In this document: positions 10,258-21,894 of the stretch, piece after piece
Numbering within the stretch: the stretch's first letter is position 1
How the letters are laid out: each line of letters opens with the position of its first letter
Assembly: GCA_032716605.1 (NCBI GenBank)
Contig: CM064523.1
Location: 42,252,598 to 42,316,597, forward strand
From: Paralithodes platypus
Taxonomy: Eukaryota > Arthropoda > Malacostraca > Decapoda > Lithodidae
DNA length: 64,000 bases
Direction of reading: 5' to 3'
Program-made: the position numbers and the translations under genes
The notes under the pieces: model-generated
Database searches by the model: none
What the model was told of the DNA's origin: nothing
The model's input: only the letters and a program-made list of their open reading frames with translations

Positions 10258-11427
10258 TCAATACTCAGAGGAGTCTATTAGCATAGTTATCTCTCGGTCC
10301 TGACTGGCGTTGTTTTCATGGGCAATGTAGGTTGCTTGATTTAGGGTGTCACTCATGTGCTGAACGCCTTTTTCTGATAAATGAATGCCATCTCCGCTGT
10401 ACAGGGACGAGTTCCCTACAAAGGTGGTCCAATTGTCCACATACAGTACCTTCTCTTGTTCGCACATGACCTTGACTGCGTTGTTAATTTCTATGGCTCT
10501 ATTTTGTCCGTATGAGCTTGTTTTAATCCGGGGTATGACGCCGCTTACCGCACATTTCGTGGTCTTCCTTTTCATAACTTTAATTAGGTTCTCGAAATCT
10601 TTTTCTATGGTCTTGATTGGGGCCTTACCTCCGTCAAAGCAGTCATTTGAGCCAACATTGACGACTACACAGGTGCCCTCTGGTATGGCGGAGTTAGTTA
10701 TGTCTTTCAAGATATGTTCGACTTTACCGCCTGGAATGACCTTTACTGACCTTTTTCCTCTGTTCTTGGTGGCAAAGGCAGCTCCTTGACCTCGCATGAG
10801 ACTGGCACCATAGACTAGGGTGAGTTTCTCCTTCCCGCTGACTCCGTGATTTGATGGTTTCGTTGTTTTCCTGTCAGGAATTTTCTTGCCTTTCGAGCTT
10901 GCTTTCACGTGGTCAGTTACCTCGTGTGCAAATCTGTTTTTGATAGGGTTACCTGGTGTCGCTTTTCCATTCCCATTTCCATTCACGTGGTCAGTTACCT
11001 CGTGTTCATTGTTTTCGGCGAGAACAGCAAATCTGTTTTTGATAGGGATACCTGGTGTCGCTTTCCCATTCCCTTGGGATTTGTTCTTGTTACGCCTGTT
11101 GACTACTGTCTGATATAGATCATTGGATGGGTTTTCTTTTTGAAGATTTTTAACGACGTCGACTTGCTTACTCTCTATGTCCTTTACTCGCACTTTTAGT
11201 AAGAAAATTTGATGCGAAAGTACACCTACAGTCTCCTTTAGTGTGAGATTATCTCGCTTCAGTTCGTCAGCCTGTGCCTTGTGTGCTTCTAATGTGCACT
11301 CCAAGAGCAAAAAGTTTTCACCAGTTAAACACATAAAACACTTGGCATTTGGATACCCATGACGCGGATACCATTCCTTGTAGTAGTTCTTGTTACAGGA
11401 GGGGCATTTAATTCTGATCGGTGCCAT
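10258..11427 (-). CDS. ORF1 of family A LINE: zinc ribbon, coiled coil and SGNH/GDSL esterase-like domain
   Basis: The intact 389-residue frame has a CX2C pair at C8/C11 and another at C30/C33, a short coiled coil at about residues 42-98, a basic low-complexity linker and a C-terminal SGNH hydrolase domain at about 200-370. Block I reads VYGASLMRG with Ser209 kept but the usual Asp of GDS replaced by Ala. Block III is GSND with Asn261. Block V is DGIH with Asp346 and His349. Esterase domains of this type are known in ORF1 of CR1-like LINEs, where they are thought to act on lipids or aid particle behaviour; the substrate is unknown. The linker holds a tandem duplication around residues 119-174. 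Being uninterrupted while ORF2 is broken suggests a recent insertion. Confidence 0.88.
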   Translation of the reverse strand: MAPIRIKCPSCNKNYYKEWYPRHGYPNAKCFMCLTGENFLLLECTLEAHKAQADELKRDNLTLKETVGVLSHQIFLLKVRVKDIESKQVDVVKNLQKENPSNDLYQTVVNRRNKNKSQGNGKATPGIPIKNRFAVLAENNEHEVTDHVNGNGNGKATPGNPIKNRFAHEVTDHVKASSKGKKIPDRKTTKPSNHGVSGKEKLTLVYGASLMRGQGAAFATKNRGKRSVKVIPGGKVEHILKDITNSAIPEGTCVVVNVGSNDCFDGGKAPIKTIEKDFENLIKVMKRKTTKCAVSGVIPRIKTSSYGQNRAIEINNAVKVMCEQEKVLYVDNWTTFVGNSSLYSGDGIHLSEKGVQHMSDTLNQATYIAHENNASQDREITMLIDSSEY

Positions 11428-11441
11428 GATTTGCCATGATT

Positions 11442-11442
<1 letters not shown>

Positions 11443-11511
<69 letters not shown>
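11443..11511. repeat. (GA)n microsatellite at the 5' edge of the LINE
   Basis: A 69-bp pure GA tract. It reads as (CT)n in the sense of the LINE and lies directly upstream of ORF1. Confidence 0.95.
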
Positions 11512-11512
<1 letters not shown>

Positions 11513-12410
11513 GTGGAATTTTAGTTTAGGGGAAGAAAGTGGGGGTAAGGGAACTACCGTACTACCCTGCTTCTACACCCTCCTACTCTGCCCTCTCTAA
11601 CACCCCCCTCTCCCTCCCCTTCCTCTGGCTGGCATCCAGTCTCAAGGGGTAACAAGCAAAAAACAATACAATTTAGTTGACGCGTTCACGTGCCATACAT
11701 TTTTATGAGTGACTGTACAATCTCGCTAAGAAGTCATGACTCGATTCCCAGTACGTTTCATTCAGAAAGTGCTATCTGGCAACAATTGAGGCTCTACTAT
11801 ATACATTTATTACACACTGGGGAGAACTGTATTTGAAGAAAAAATACCAAAAACACATATATAAGTATTACTGCAATATATTTATCTCACTATGTGAAAG
11901 CAAACCAAATAATACGAAAGTTGAGACTAACCCGAACGAAAGAATGTGAAACTCGTAGTATTTCGCTCACTAGATTCAGGATTAAAATGTGGAGGAGTCT
12001 CTTAATGATTGTATTACTTTATAAACCAACAATACTGGAAGAAAAGTATCTCATAAAATTAAAACCAACAGTTAAAAGTATTATTCAAACCACTAGTGTC
12101 AATAAATAACGTAAATAAAGTACTACCGCCAAGGTTTCGGGAGATTCAGGGAATAGCCTGAATTCCATTTTCTCTCCCAGGCCTTGGTAGCTGGATACAT
12201 ATCTTTCTGCCTCACACATCAGGGGTATCAGGAAAACCCTCTTTATATAACATACACATCCAACTTCACGACATTGCCCTACATCGCTATCCTCTATCCA
12301 TAAAACACTACTCTTCCCACTACATATCATACATGTAACACCATACACTTACCTTATAAATATGGCAGTACAATTGTTAAGAGCAAACCTGGTGGTCCCT
12401 CGGATATCCA
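11512..12410. other. Spacer, no gene recognised
   Basis: Mixed sequence with a pyrimidine-rich block near 11570-11640. An imperfect inverted pair (CCAAGG ... CCTTGG) at about 12128-12186 could form a small hairpin. I see no coding domain. Confidence 0.45.
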
Positions 12411-15400
12411 CCCCCGGCAGGGTTGGGTCATTGACACAGGGCCCTCCCGGTCGTCATCATGCGACTGTGTCAAGAGCATTGCAACGTCCCAAAGCTGCTC
12501 GTCGGTGCAGCTTTTTCTTTAGTAATATAAGGGGACTTCACTCTAACATCAATTCTGTACACCAATTTCTTCAAGCAGAATCCCCTACTCTCCTTTTTTT
12601 GACAGAGACTCAAGTAACATCCACATCTGACACATCTAGATTTAATTTTCCAGGTTATCAACAGCTCCAAAATTTCAGACCTAAAGGAGGTGTATGTTGC
12701 TTCGCAAAATCTGAAATTGCCCTGGAGGAGGTTACTAGTTTCAATTGTCCCCTATTTTGATTATTCTATATACAAATTAATTTCTGCTGGTAAATTTAAA
12801 TACATATGTTGCATCTACCGTTCCCCAAATACTCCTCCAGAGCAAAGTCTTTTTGATTCTCTGTCCTCACAACTCAGTGTCCTCAACATAAATGCTTCTT
12901 CTGAAATCACTGTGTTGGGTGATTTTAATGTCCATAATGTTGAATGGCTCACTCATTCAGCCAGGACTGATGATGCTGGTCTTGAATGTGAGCTATTTGC
13001 AGACTCATTTAATCTCACTCAACTAGTCAACCAACCCACCCGTGTACCAGATAATCCTAATCATAATTCCCACCTACTGGACTTATTTTTAACAACCAAT
13101 TCAGAAAATTATGATGTTACAGTGAGGTCCCCGCTTGGATCTTCTGATCACTGTCTGATACAGGCCACCTGTCTATCACCTACCACACCTTCCCACTCTG
13201 AACCTGTTTTGGTGACTAAATGGCATTACGATAGGGCAGACTGGGAGGGTCTTCAGGGTTTCTTTATTGATATTCCCTGGACCTCTTTCTTTTCTAATGA
13301 TGCACACTCCACCTTGAGCCACATACAAGATTTTGTAAAAATTGGAATGGAAACTTTTATTCCTCATCAAAAGTACAGTAAAAGATCTAATTCACCTAAA
13401 TGTGCTAGTTGTGTCAAGACCATAATTGTGCTAGAGTAACTGAACAAAAACTAATAGCCTACAATGCATTCACAAGATCAAAAACACATGAAGCCTTTAA
13501 TTACTTTAGAAACATCCGAAATCATGCCAAAACTGTATTAAACCTAACTAAATCAAACTTTCTCCATAAGCAGGCAAATAAACTTCTAAATAATCCAAAT
13601 GATAACAAAATATTTTGGTCTACTCTTAACTCATTCAAATCCAACTTCACTACTGCTTCATCCATTCCACCATTAAAATCTCCGACTGGCAATCTTGTAA
13701 GTGACCCACGAGGTAAAGCTAACCTTCTTGCGGATATTTTCTCCACCAACTCAATCTTAGATGAAATAAATCAAGATGTCCCTGTACTTAATTTTAATTC
13801 GCCTGAAATTCCCTCACTTAAGATCCACACCAGACATGTCAAAACTATTTTGCAGAATCTCTCAGTAGATAAGGCTCCTGGTCCAGATGAAATTCCTGCA
13901 ATAGTACTTAAGAATTGCTCCTTGGTGCTCGCTCCTGTATTGGCAAAATGTTTCCGTCTGTGTACTCATACCTCATGCTTCCCAGTACCCTGGAAAGAAG
14001 CAAACATCCATCCAGTTCCTAAAAAAGGTGCCTCTTCAGATCCATCAAACTACAGACCAATAGCTATAACTTCCACTCATGGCAAAGTCTTTGAAATTAT
14101 ATTAAATAATCACATAATTAAGCATTTGGAGAATAATAAATTAATCAGTGATAGGCAATATGGTTTTAGACGATGTCGATCAACTGCAGACATTCTTTGC
14201 CTTCTTACGCATCAAATCAACCAAGCTACAGACCAACATGGTGAAACACATACAATAGCACTGGATATATCAAAGGCATTTGATAGAGTCTGGCATCAAT
14301 CCTTATTGTCGAAGATGTCACACTACGGCCTTGCATCATTAGTTCTACTAATTTCTTCTTATCTTCATAACAGAAAAATACGTGTAATGGTAGATGGCCT
14401 TTATTCTCAATTTCACTCAATAAATGCTGGTGTTCCCCAGGGATCAGTTTTGGCCCCAACTCTGTTCCTCATTCATATCAATGATCTCATATCTACCACT
14501 CATAATCCAATACATTCATACGCAGATGACTCAACACTCCACAGTTCCTTCACATTTACCAATTCTTTCACCCAACCCGATCTTATAAATTCAAAAATAA
14601 ACACTGCAATTTCTCTGAACCAGGACCTTTCTAGAATTAATGAATGGGGACAAAAGAATCTAGTTTCCTTTAATGCACAGAAAACCAAGTACATTCAATT
14701 TTCTAACCGACAGAATCTCACGGACTCCCATATATTTTTTAATGATGTAAATATTCTCACTTCCCCTAGTATTGACATTCTTGGTGTAACATTAACTACT
14801 AACTTGAGTTGGACACATTATGTTAGAAGCATTGCTAAGAATGCCTCTAAAAACCTGGGACTCCTGTACAGAGTTCGAGAATTCTTCACTGACGAGCAGT
14901 TGGCCGTAATATATAAAAGTCATGTGCGTTCTCAGATGGATTACTGTTCACCTCTGTGGGGTGGAAGTGGAGTGGTTGCATTGAGGCAGTTGGACAAAAT
15001 TCAAAATAAAGCTATTAGATTAATCAATAACCCTGCAATCACACAGGACCTTCCTACATTATCCATACGAAGAAACGTTGCATCCCTTGCATTATTCTAC
15101 AGATATTTTCACAGCAATTGTTCTGAGGAACTTGCTTCAATTGTGCCTCCTCTCCACATCTTTCCCCGTAGAACTAGGGCAGCTGAGAGCGCCCATGAAT
15201 TTACACTTTCTCCTCCACAATGCAGAACTTCTGCTTATCAGAATTCATTTATCCCCAGAGCTACTACTCTTTGGAATTCACTTCCCTCGAATTGCTTTTC
15301 ACAAACCTACAATCTACAAATGTTTAAATCCAGTTGTTACAAATATTTTATGAATGGAGGATGCCTTTAGGCACATGGACCTTTTTGTTGTATCTGTGTT

Positions 15401-15457
15401 TTTCCTTCCTCCGTTCATTGTCTCTTAAAAAAACATAAAATAAAAAAAAAAAAAAAA
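12411..15457 (+). mobile_element. LINE family B, copy B1
   Basis: The copy starts at CCCCCGGCAGGGTTGGG, exactly where copy B2 starts at 52456, and ends in a poly(A)-rich tail at 15430-15457. It encodes a single endonuclease-reverse transcriptase frame and no ORF1. No target-site duplication is obvious. By motif it belongs to the APE-bearing Jockey/CR1 group; I do not assign the clade more finely. Confidence 0.9.
12420..15370 (+). pseudogene. ORF2 of LINE B1: APE endonuclease and reverse transcriptase, frameshifted
   Basis: The endonuclease opens with FFSNIRGLHSNINSVHQFL and shows LFLTETQV, VLGDFNVHNVEWL and GSSDHCLI. The reverse transcriptase at about 13409-15370 shows [52 protein letters not shown] and the catalytic SYADDSTLH. 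The C terminus has LWGGSG and LWNSLPSNCF blocks. Compared with copy B2 the frame is broken near 12749 by an extra C in a C run and again near 13400-13420 by a small rearrangement. Upstream of the endonuclease the frame is open into flanking DNA and has no ATG inside the element. The segment from 13409 on is one long intact frame of 653 codons. Confidence 0.9.
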
Positions 15458-16599
15458 TATAACAAATTTATTTCTTCCACATTTATTTCTCTAAGTTGGA
15501 CAACAGTCTGCTTGAAAAACAAAGCGTCTCCAGTATATTTTGGGAGAAATCTTGAATACTCGAGAACCGCTTGTAATTTGTATAGACAGATGATGAATTT
15601 TCACTTTTAGAATATATAATAACCCATAGGGAACCCATAAAGATGGAAGATGGAAAGGCAAGTGTTAAAGGACAAAGTTGGATATAAAAGCAAGAAGATA
15701 TATCCCCCCCTCATATCCTGACAATTACAGACTTGGTCGCTGAATATCCTCGGGCCTGGGAGTGCAGAATGCTAGATAGCTCATGCAAATTAATTACTCT
15801 CATTATTCTATAAAGAAATTGAAAACAAACATTACTAATATTTATTCAAACTACAACATGAATCAAATTTAGAGGGCATAAATAGATTAATTTTGTCAGG
15901 AGGCCAATTATTGGGAATATCCAAAGACCTATTGTTTAAAACTAGGAAACGTCCGGGCTCCTAGTGGCAGTGAAGAGTTGCCAGCGGTAGCCAGATTTGG
16001 GGACTTTGGTCCGAGAGTTTCAACAATTGAGTAATGACTTTTTAGCGCGTTTGTACGGTAGCGCGAATACGTTATGTATCGGCTGCCATTACGTTTGGCT
16101 TGCTCTGTGCTGAATGAATGTCTGTCAGATGTTGAGTAGGGTGGATAAGTGTAGGATCCTGTTTGTATATCTCACGCGAAACAAATAAATAAATTCTTAG
16201 ATATTGCTGATACCAGTTATTGATCAAAACCTACTTGGTGCTGAAACATCACTTATTAGGCCAACTGTACCGCTGGTATTCCAGAGTGAAGCATTGTTTC
16301 AGTATTTTCTGTCTACTGTATTTTTCTATATCCAGACGGAGCGTGTATAAGGATTACTAGAGTTCCTGTTTTACTGCATAACCTCTCATGCTGACTTTTC
16401 CCTTCCGTGAACAAAGAGCAATTCTTGTTGTTAGGATGCCCACACTCGTACTCTTTTACACAAAACCACATGCCACTTACACTAACTTGTCTCAATGGTA
16501 TTTACATTTTCTGGGTGGACAGACCATGAATCAATGGATCCAGTGACCTGGCGGGAATGTCAGCTGTTTGGGGCAGGACTTGCGCCCCAGCCCACGTAA
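15458..16599. other. Spacer, no gene recognised
   Basis: AT-rich sequence after the LINE tail. I see no repeat copy shared with the rest of the window, no long open frame and no RNA motif. Confidence 0.45.
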
Positions 16600-16750
16600 A
16601 ACAATAAATCTATTGCCAGAAGTCATGTTTCCACAAGGAGTGGAAACGAATGAATCGCCCCCATGCACCTCTGTTCCCTGTTAGCCGACGCCCCTCTGAT
16701 GTCTTGGTCATTCATTCCTCCATTCATGATTCCTGTTGCTAACCAAACCC
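16600..16750 (-). mobile_element. Fragment of an RTE-like LINE tail
   Basis: The block CGCCCCCATGCACCTCTG followed by TAGCCGACGCCCCTC matches the RTE-like tail at 27660-27730 in order and spacing. It is short and non-coding in its present state. Confidence 0.5.
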
Positions 16751-16820
16751 AGCTCTGCTAAGTGATTTGGCTGCTATTTGAATGAAGTTGCGATAGAGCC
16801 ATGGTAAACTTACTAACACT

Positions 16821-16824
<4 letters not shown>

Positions 16825-16886
<62 letters not shown>
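16825..16886. repeat. (AT)n microsatellite
   Basis: A pure AT tract of about 60 bp. Confidence 0.95.
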
Positions 16887-16889
<3 letters not shown>

Positions 16890-17235
16890 CAAGAGATTCC
16901 AAGTTGGACAATGTGACGAAATAAACTGAAACACATTTCAATACTATGAACCTTTAAATGCCTGTATCATACCTCCAGAGATTTACGATCACCTAAAACA
17001 TTGTGAGCCGCCTGGGTTTGATGTTTCTGCTGCTGCCACCAACATTGGGAACCCACACACAATATCCAACAAATACGCCAATAATAACAGGTTACCCGGG
17101 AGGGAGTTTTGGAAGTGATATATCCAAAACTTTACTGCCTCACATGTTGGCTGTCTTTTGGTCGGACCGGTTTATTGGTCGTGTAGTGCACAACAGTCCA
17201 GAGAAGGTACACTTCATATAGTTAGGTAAAGGTGC

Positions 17236-17295
<60 letters not shown>

Positions 17296-17672
17296 CTTTA
17301 CCTTAATATATGAAGTCCTATTAATACAGATAAACCACTCACAATCCGTGCTCGTTTGGCCAAATGAAATACTATCAAGTTACACTGAATATTATAGAAA
17401 GTAGCTCGAACAATCTGGAGAAGGGAAACATTGCTCATCATATAAATATAAATATATATTAATAAGGACCCGATGTGTTGGGAGGAAGGAAACGAGCAGG
17501 AACGAGGGACTAGGGAAGATCTGGAAGAGGTAATGCAAGAATAATGATACATTTTGAGGCAAAGAAACGTGAAAGGCTTGCACATTAATATTCATTGGTA
17601 TCCGATTTTAGTGAAGATTTTATGCCAAGTGGCACATCTTGTTTCTTACTAATCAATTATGTCATCATTTTA
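16887..17672. other. Spacer with a second (TA)n tract
   Basis: A (TA)n tract at about 17237-17292 is flanked on both sides by pieces of TAAAGGTG/CACCTTTA-like sequence, giving a weak inverted pair. No gene is seen. Confidence 0.5.
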
Positions 17673-18286
17673 TTAACCCCTTCTGTACCAGCGAAGCTTT
17701 TTAAAATTTGATTCTAGCTATATTTAGACAATTACGTGCAGCTTAACCTATTGCCGGCGGGAGATGTTCCCAAACGCCATGGCAATTTACAGGCTTTTAA
17801 AGCCCCTTAAAGCCTGTAGAATCGAGAGTGAGGGAGCGGGAGTGCAACAGGCCACATGTCCTTCCCCCAGCCAGGCGGCTGCGGCACTGAGGGCTCTGAC
17901 TTAGAGTCTTGCGAGATATACAGGGCTGCCAAAGGCAAATGTAGCGCGATATTAGCGATACTTGCTCATTTTAGCGAATGTCTACGGTAGCGCTGCGGGT
18001 GAATCCTGCGAGCTACGAAGCTTGTTTTGGTGTCATTTTGAAGCTATTTTCTCCTAGTTTTTGGCTGAATAAATTTCATTTAATTCAGACACTTGCCTAA
18101 TCAATCAGGGGTGCCTGAATGAGCCCTAATATGGCGGAAATAGGCGAAAATATGCTCGCAAAATAGTATTAAGAAGGATCTATGGCAGTTAAAAAAATTA
18201 AATGAAATAGTTCAAAGCCTGTATAATTTTGTATATTAGCAGCAAAAATATAATTACAGAGATGTCGCCGGTACAGAAGGGGTTAA
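17673..18286. mobile_element. TTAA-flanked non-autonomous element, piggyBac-like (T3 long form)
   Basis: The element lies between TTAA at 17673-17676 and TTAA at 18283-18286. Its ends are inverted: CCCCTTCTGTACCAGCGA on the left and, read from the right, CCCCTTCTGTACCGGCGA. TTAA duplication with CCC-starting inverted ends is the signature of piggyBac-type transposition. No transposase is encoded in the 606-bp interior, so it would be moved in trans. Shorter relatives lie near 23996, 26482, 27414 and 61027. Confidence 0.8.
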
Positions 18287-18626
18287 TGGTTGACCATATC
18301 ATTCGATGATGAACAGACAATATACGCTTAATTTACTCCTGACACTCAAATTTTCTCTGCGAAACCTATAATGTTAACGTCGGTAAGAGACGATTTTCTG
18401 CTATGTAAACTTTGCTATATGTGGACTCGTGGTTGGTAAAATGGTGCTACGATCTTCCATAGGCCTATAGCGTCTTCCGGGAAATTGTAGCTTTGCCGAT
18501 CAAGGAGTGAATTATGTATTATGAATTATATATCTTGCCAACTTAATACAGAGACTAAGGACTAGACCAATAAAGATGGCTAGGATAGATTTTTTAAACT
18601 GCCAGAGGGCTCAACAATGCTGTATC
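18287..18626. other. Spacer, nothing recognised
   Basis: No open frame or repeat match is seen between the two TTAA elements. Confidence 0.4.
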
Positions 18627-18950
18627 TTAAGGGGCCAGTGGCTGTTTGTTTGGTCTATTAATTAATGTATTCATATTTCTTTTTAGTTTCCTCCCTAGAC
18701 CTCCATCAAGATAGATTTTGTAAATTTTTCGGTAGACAAATTTGTACCGGCCAAAGGCCGAATCCTTCTAAAATTACAGGCTCGCTGTCGCTCGCCAGGA
18801 CAAAATTGGCCCTTAAATGGCGACAAAGAAATAGGGTGAAATGTCATAAAATCCCCAAACTAATGGAACCAATGTCTTAAAATCTCAAAACTAGTGGGGC
18901 TGAACATTAGGGAGAAGGGGGTCCAGAAAAAACGGTCTTTCTCCCCTTAA
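18627..18950. mobile_element. TTAA-flanked repeat T1, copy 1
   Basis: TTAA at 18627-18630 is followed by GGGGCCAGTGGCTG, and the other end is CTCCCC before TTAA at 18947-18950. The interior shares with four other copies the blocks TCCTCCCTAGACCTCCATCAA, a CCGGCC...GGCC hairpin, TTACAGGCTCGCT.TCGCTCGCCAGG and two ACTAATGG-type repeats. It encodes no protein, which fits a short non-autonomous DNA element. Confidence 0.75.
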
Positions 18951-19810
18951 CTTACGAATGAAATTATGCAATCTAAATATACCTCAGTGACGCCCAAACA
19001 GTCTGCCCCCTTGCCTTCTCCCACAATGACAAACTCTTTTAGAATTATGGACAATGTTTACATGAGAAAGTTGTAGAAATTAGAGAGAAAAAACAAATGG
19101 CTGACTCCATAATTATCCGCGGTCTGGGATCCAAAATCAGTGAGATACAACACAATTTCAGTGATGCAATCACTTCACTATGTTATTCCAAAAATTACCA
19201 TCAATATAATTGATCTACACGAGATATACTAAAACGAATAGACAGTTCTAAGAACTCTACTTTTGGACATATTTTGATCAGCTGGTATCTGACATTTACA
19301 TACACAACATTTCTAAATCAACTAGCCGAATAATATTAAGGCCAGGACCAAATCCCAATCAAAACTCCAATGAAAGTAGGACTCCAAACGATACCCTAAC
19401 CCTAGACACTGCTACCTGAAGTAGTAGTAATAGCTAAATTTATGGTGATGGATTAGATTTTGACAGTATCCCTGTATCGGAGGCTGGTTATCTAGCGCCC
19501 GAGAAGTCCTACTTGGAGGAAGTATTCCTATTCATACCAAGTTGTAAGTCTCATATTCTAGAGCACACATGCAATTATTTTTTACAACTAGGCTATTCGC
19601 ACGCAATTCGAGTTGAATTGATTTACATTAATTCTCCACCAGCCAGGCACGGGGGTTGCATAATATGGAAATATTAATAGTTGTAAACATCCCTTGTATG
19701 CACACTCTGAAATATAGGTCTTACGAATTTTTATGGGATGGATAACTTCCTCCAAGTATGATTTGTCCATATCCTTAACATAAATAGGATATGGAAACTA
19801 TTCTTTATCA
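18951..19810. other. Spacer with inverted pairs, no gene
   Basis: TACTTGGAGGAAGT near 19509 recurs inverted (ACTTCCTCCAAGTA) near 19745, and CGCAATTCGAGTTGAATT near 19600 has an imperfect inverted partner near 19987. These may be ends of decayed foldback elements. No coding region is seen. Confidence 0.4.
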
Positions 19811-19987
19811 TGCCGTGCTGAAGTTGGTCATAGCATGGACGCTCGTCCTGACTGTCCGTGGTTCGAATCCCGGGTGAAGATAAGAACATTTATCCATGTA
19901 GCTCACATGTATTCGGGAGATATACTTCATATTAATGCAACCCTCTTGCTTGGCTGGTGGAAAATAAAATAAAATAAAATAAAATAA
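19811..19987 (+). mobile_element. tRNA-derived SINE with (AAAAT)n tail
   Basis: An A-box-like TTGGTCATAGCATGG at about 19824-19838 and a perfect B box GGTTCGAATCC at 19860-19870 lie at the spacing of a tRNA promoter. A tRNA-unrelated body follows, then an AAAAT pentamer tail at 19961-19987. This is SINE structure; no complete cloverleaf is present, so it is not a functional tRNA gene. Confidence 0.75.
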
Positions 19988-20448
19988 ATTCAATCCGAGT
20001 TGCGAGGAACAATCATATAATTATTTGTAAGTACTATAATGTACATATTTACTGTATTGTTGTCGAACTAACCTGTGTGCCTGAGAGGGAAGGACGTGTA
20101 GGTTACCTTTCTAATTAAGGGCATGTCCATCTCTCAAAACTTCATCTTTGGACATTTCTCTAGTAATAAGAGACCGTTTTCCACTCACACGCAAACATTA
20201 CCATTAAAGCCTCTAATATTGCTAAAGAGTATTTTCTCAAGTTGAAACATCAGAGGTGAGACCAGCAGCATAATAGAGAATCATAGACTTGACGTAGAAG
20301 TGACGGCTCCTAAAGTTCCCATAAGGTCTTATTGCTTTAGGCTGCCCAGTATTGTTCGTTAAGGTGTCTTCACACGAGAACATATTATGTAATGTGTAAA
20401 ATCTTACATAAACAATTATCATGATCAAATTGCGTTGCGCTATTATGC
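19988..20448. other. Spacer, nothing recognised
   Basis: No open frame of note, repeat copy or RNA motif is visible. Confidence 0.4.
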
Positions 20449-20936
20449 TTAACCCTTCTTTAGCGGCCTATGCGGTTTATTTATATGTACCGCCCAGCGG
20501 GGTGTTTTTAGCCAAAATAGGGCTGTTTACGTGATCATTTTCATGCCTAAATAAGACCCAGAATGTAAAACAAGTATCTATCCCTGAAAGGGCATAAACA
20601 GAGCTTTCGAATGACACCATAACGATCCTTGTATGATGGATAGTTTTCTTGCAATAACCGTGCAACGCGAGTGCAAAAAGCATGTAATTCGGTACTTTCC
20701 CCATATAATTCAGTATGTAGCGAGTGAGAGAGGGAGGAGGGAGCTGAGATTTGTGTCAGTAGGTTCGCCGCGGTGGTCTGGAGCAGTCATACGCTCGCTA
20801 GTCTCCTGCCACCACTTGTCTCTCTCTCTCAGCAACATTACGTGCTGAAATTGCCACTCGACCTATGTCGAGCGCCGCCACATAGTCCAGGTTTATTAAA
20901 AACGACTTATGTGGTGAGCCGCTTTTTAAGGGTTAA
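20449..20936. mobile_element. TTAA-flanked piggyBac-like element T2, copy 1
   Basis: TTAA at 20449-20452 is followed by CCCTTCTTTAGCGGC, and the right end reads GCCGCTTTTTAAGGG before TTAA at 20933-20936, giving imperfect inverted ends. An internal inverted pair, GCGGT ... ACCGC, lies just inside the left end. A second copy at 36702-37189 is nearly identical. Open frames on both strands are unlike any family I know, and I treat the element as non-coding. Confidence 0.82.
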
Positions 20937-21156
20937 AGAGTATCTCTTGAATTTGAAATATATATGAAAATCAAGGAGTACGACTAAATGCAACACAATT
21001 TAGTAGTTGATAAACATTCCATACTTTCATCTCAATCCATTTATATACAGTAGAACCATGTATATGTTAAGGAGTATTTATACACATTTTGGTAATACTG
21101 GAATGTGTGCATCGTTATGCAAAACTATATATTTTATATTAGCATAGGTCATTAAA

Positions 21157-21157
21157 A

Positions 21158-21216
<59 letters not shown>
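21157..21216. repeat. (CT)n then (AT)n microsatellite
   Basis: A CT tract runs directly into an AT tract. Confidence 0.93.
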
Positions 21217-21218
<2 letters not shown>

Positions 21219-21309
21219 AACAAGGCTTCAAATCTACAAAGAAGCTAGTACCGTAGTCAATAACTGACTGCTAAAGATTTATAATTATATAAACACTTTC
21301 GTTTTGTTC

Positions 21310-21475
21310 CACCATTGTACATGACAACAGCACATGATGTTGTTCTATGTTATTTGAAGTAATCAGGAATATACAGTATAGATGTTCTCAAGTTGAGAAC
21401 ATCTATACTGTATATTCCTGATTACTTCAAATAACATAGAACAACATTATGTGCTGTTGCCATGAACAATGGTTC
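21310..21475. repeat. Imperfect foldback palindrome
   Basis: Two arms of about 80 bp face each other with almost no loop, centred near TTCTCAAGTTGAGAA at about 21390. The arms differ at a few positions (for example ATGATG against ATAATG), so this is a genomic inverted repeat and not a copying artefact. Confidence 0.85.
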
Positions 21476-21814
21476 AAATTTCAACAAATGCATCAGAATA
21501 AGTAAAACAACAAAATATTAATAATAATAATAAATACATAATAGTTAACACTTCCATTGTTCCCTTTGAAGTTTGGTGCCGGTCTTCAGAAAAGTTAATA
21601 AGGTGGCGAGTGTCAACAGAGGAGACAGAACTGTTTGTCCCGGCTCACTCACACTCGTAAAAGTTCACGTTATTAGATCTTTATTGTGGTTTTGCAATAT
21701 TAGGCAGTATTGTTTTTCCATCACGAATAATATTTTAACCACTCAGAAATTAGAAATGCACAAACGACACATACATATACACATATTCAGAAGTACACTA
21801 TCTCTCTCTTTCTT

Positions 21815-21817
<3 letters not shown>
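21476..21817. other. Spacer, nothing recognised
   Basis: A short (AAT)n run lies near 21517-21535. No coding feature is seen. Confidence 0.4.

Positions 21818-21891
<74 letters not shown>
21818..21891. repeat. (GA)n microsatellite
   Basis: A pure GA tract of about 74 bp. Confidence 0.95.
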
Positions 21892-21893
<2 letters not shown>

Positions 21894-21894
21894 T

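Larger units (their letters stand above)
7155..11442 (-). mobile_element. CR1-like LINE, near full length (family A)
   Basis: The element reads right to left: ORF1 at 11427-10258, a spacer, ORF2 at about 10031-7176, then a poly(A) seen as 22 T at 7155-7176. ORF1 carries a zinc-ribbon-like CX2C pair and an SGNH/GDSL hydrolase fold, an arrangement known from CR1-like non-LTR elements. ORF2 carries an APE-type endonuclease and a reverse transcriptase. The 5' side abuts a (GA)n tract only 15 bp from the ORF1 start, so the true 5' UTR is very short or was lost. Two clear single-base-scale frameshifts in ORF2 make this copy inactive. Confidence 0.9.

Noticed and set aside
19811..19880. A functional tRNA gene
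   Set aside because: Only the promoter boxes are tRNA-like; a SINE tail follows.
20477..20967. Open frames on both strands shared with 36730-37101
   Set aside because: They are inside the T2 element, run in both directions and show no known domain; repetition is explained by transposition.
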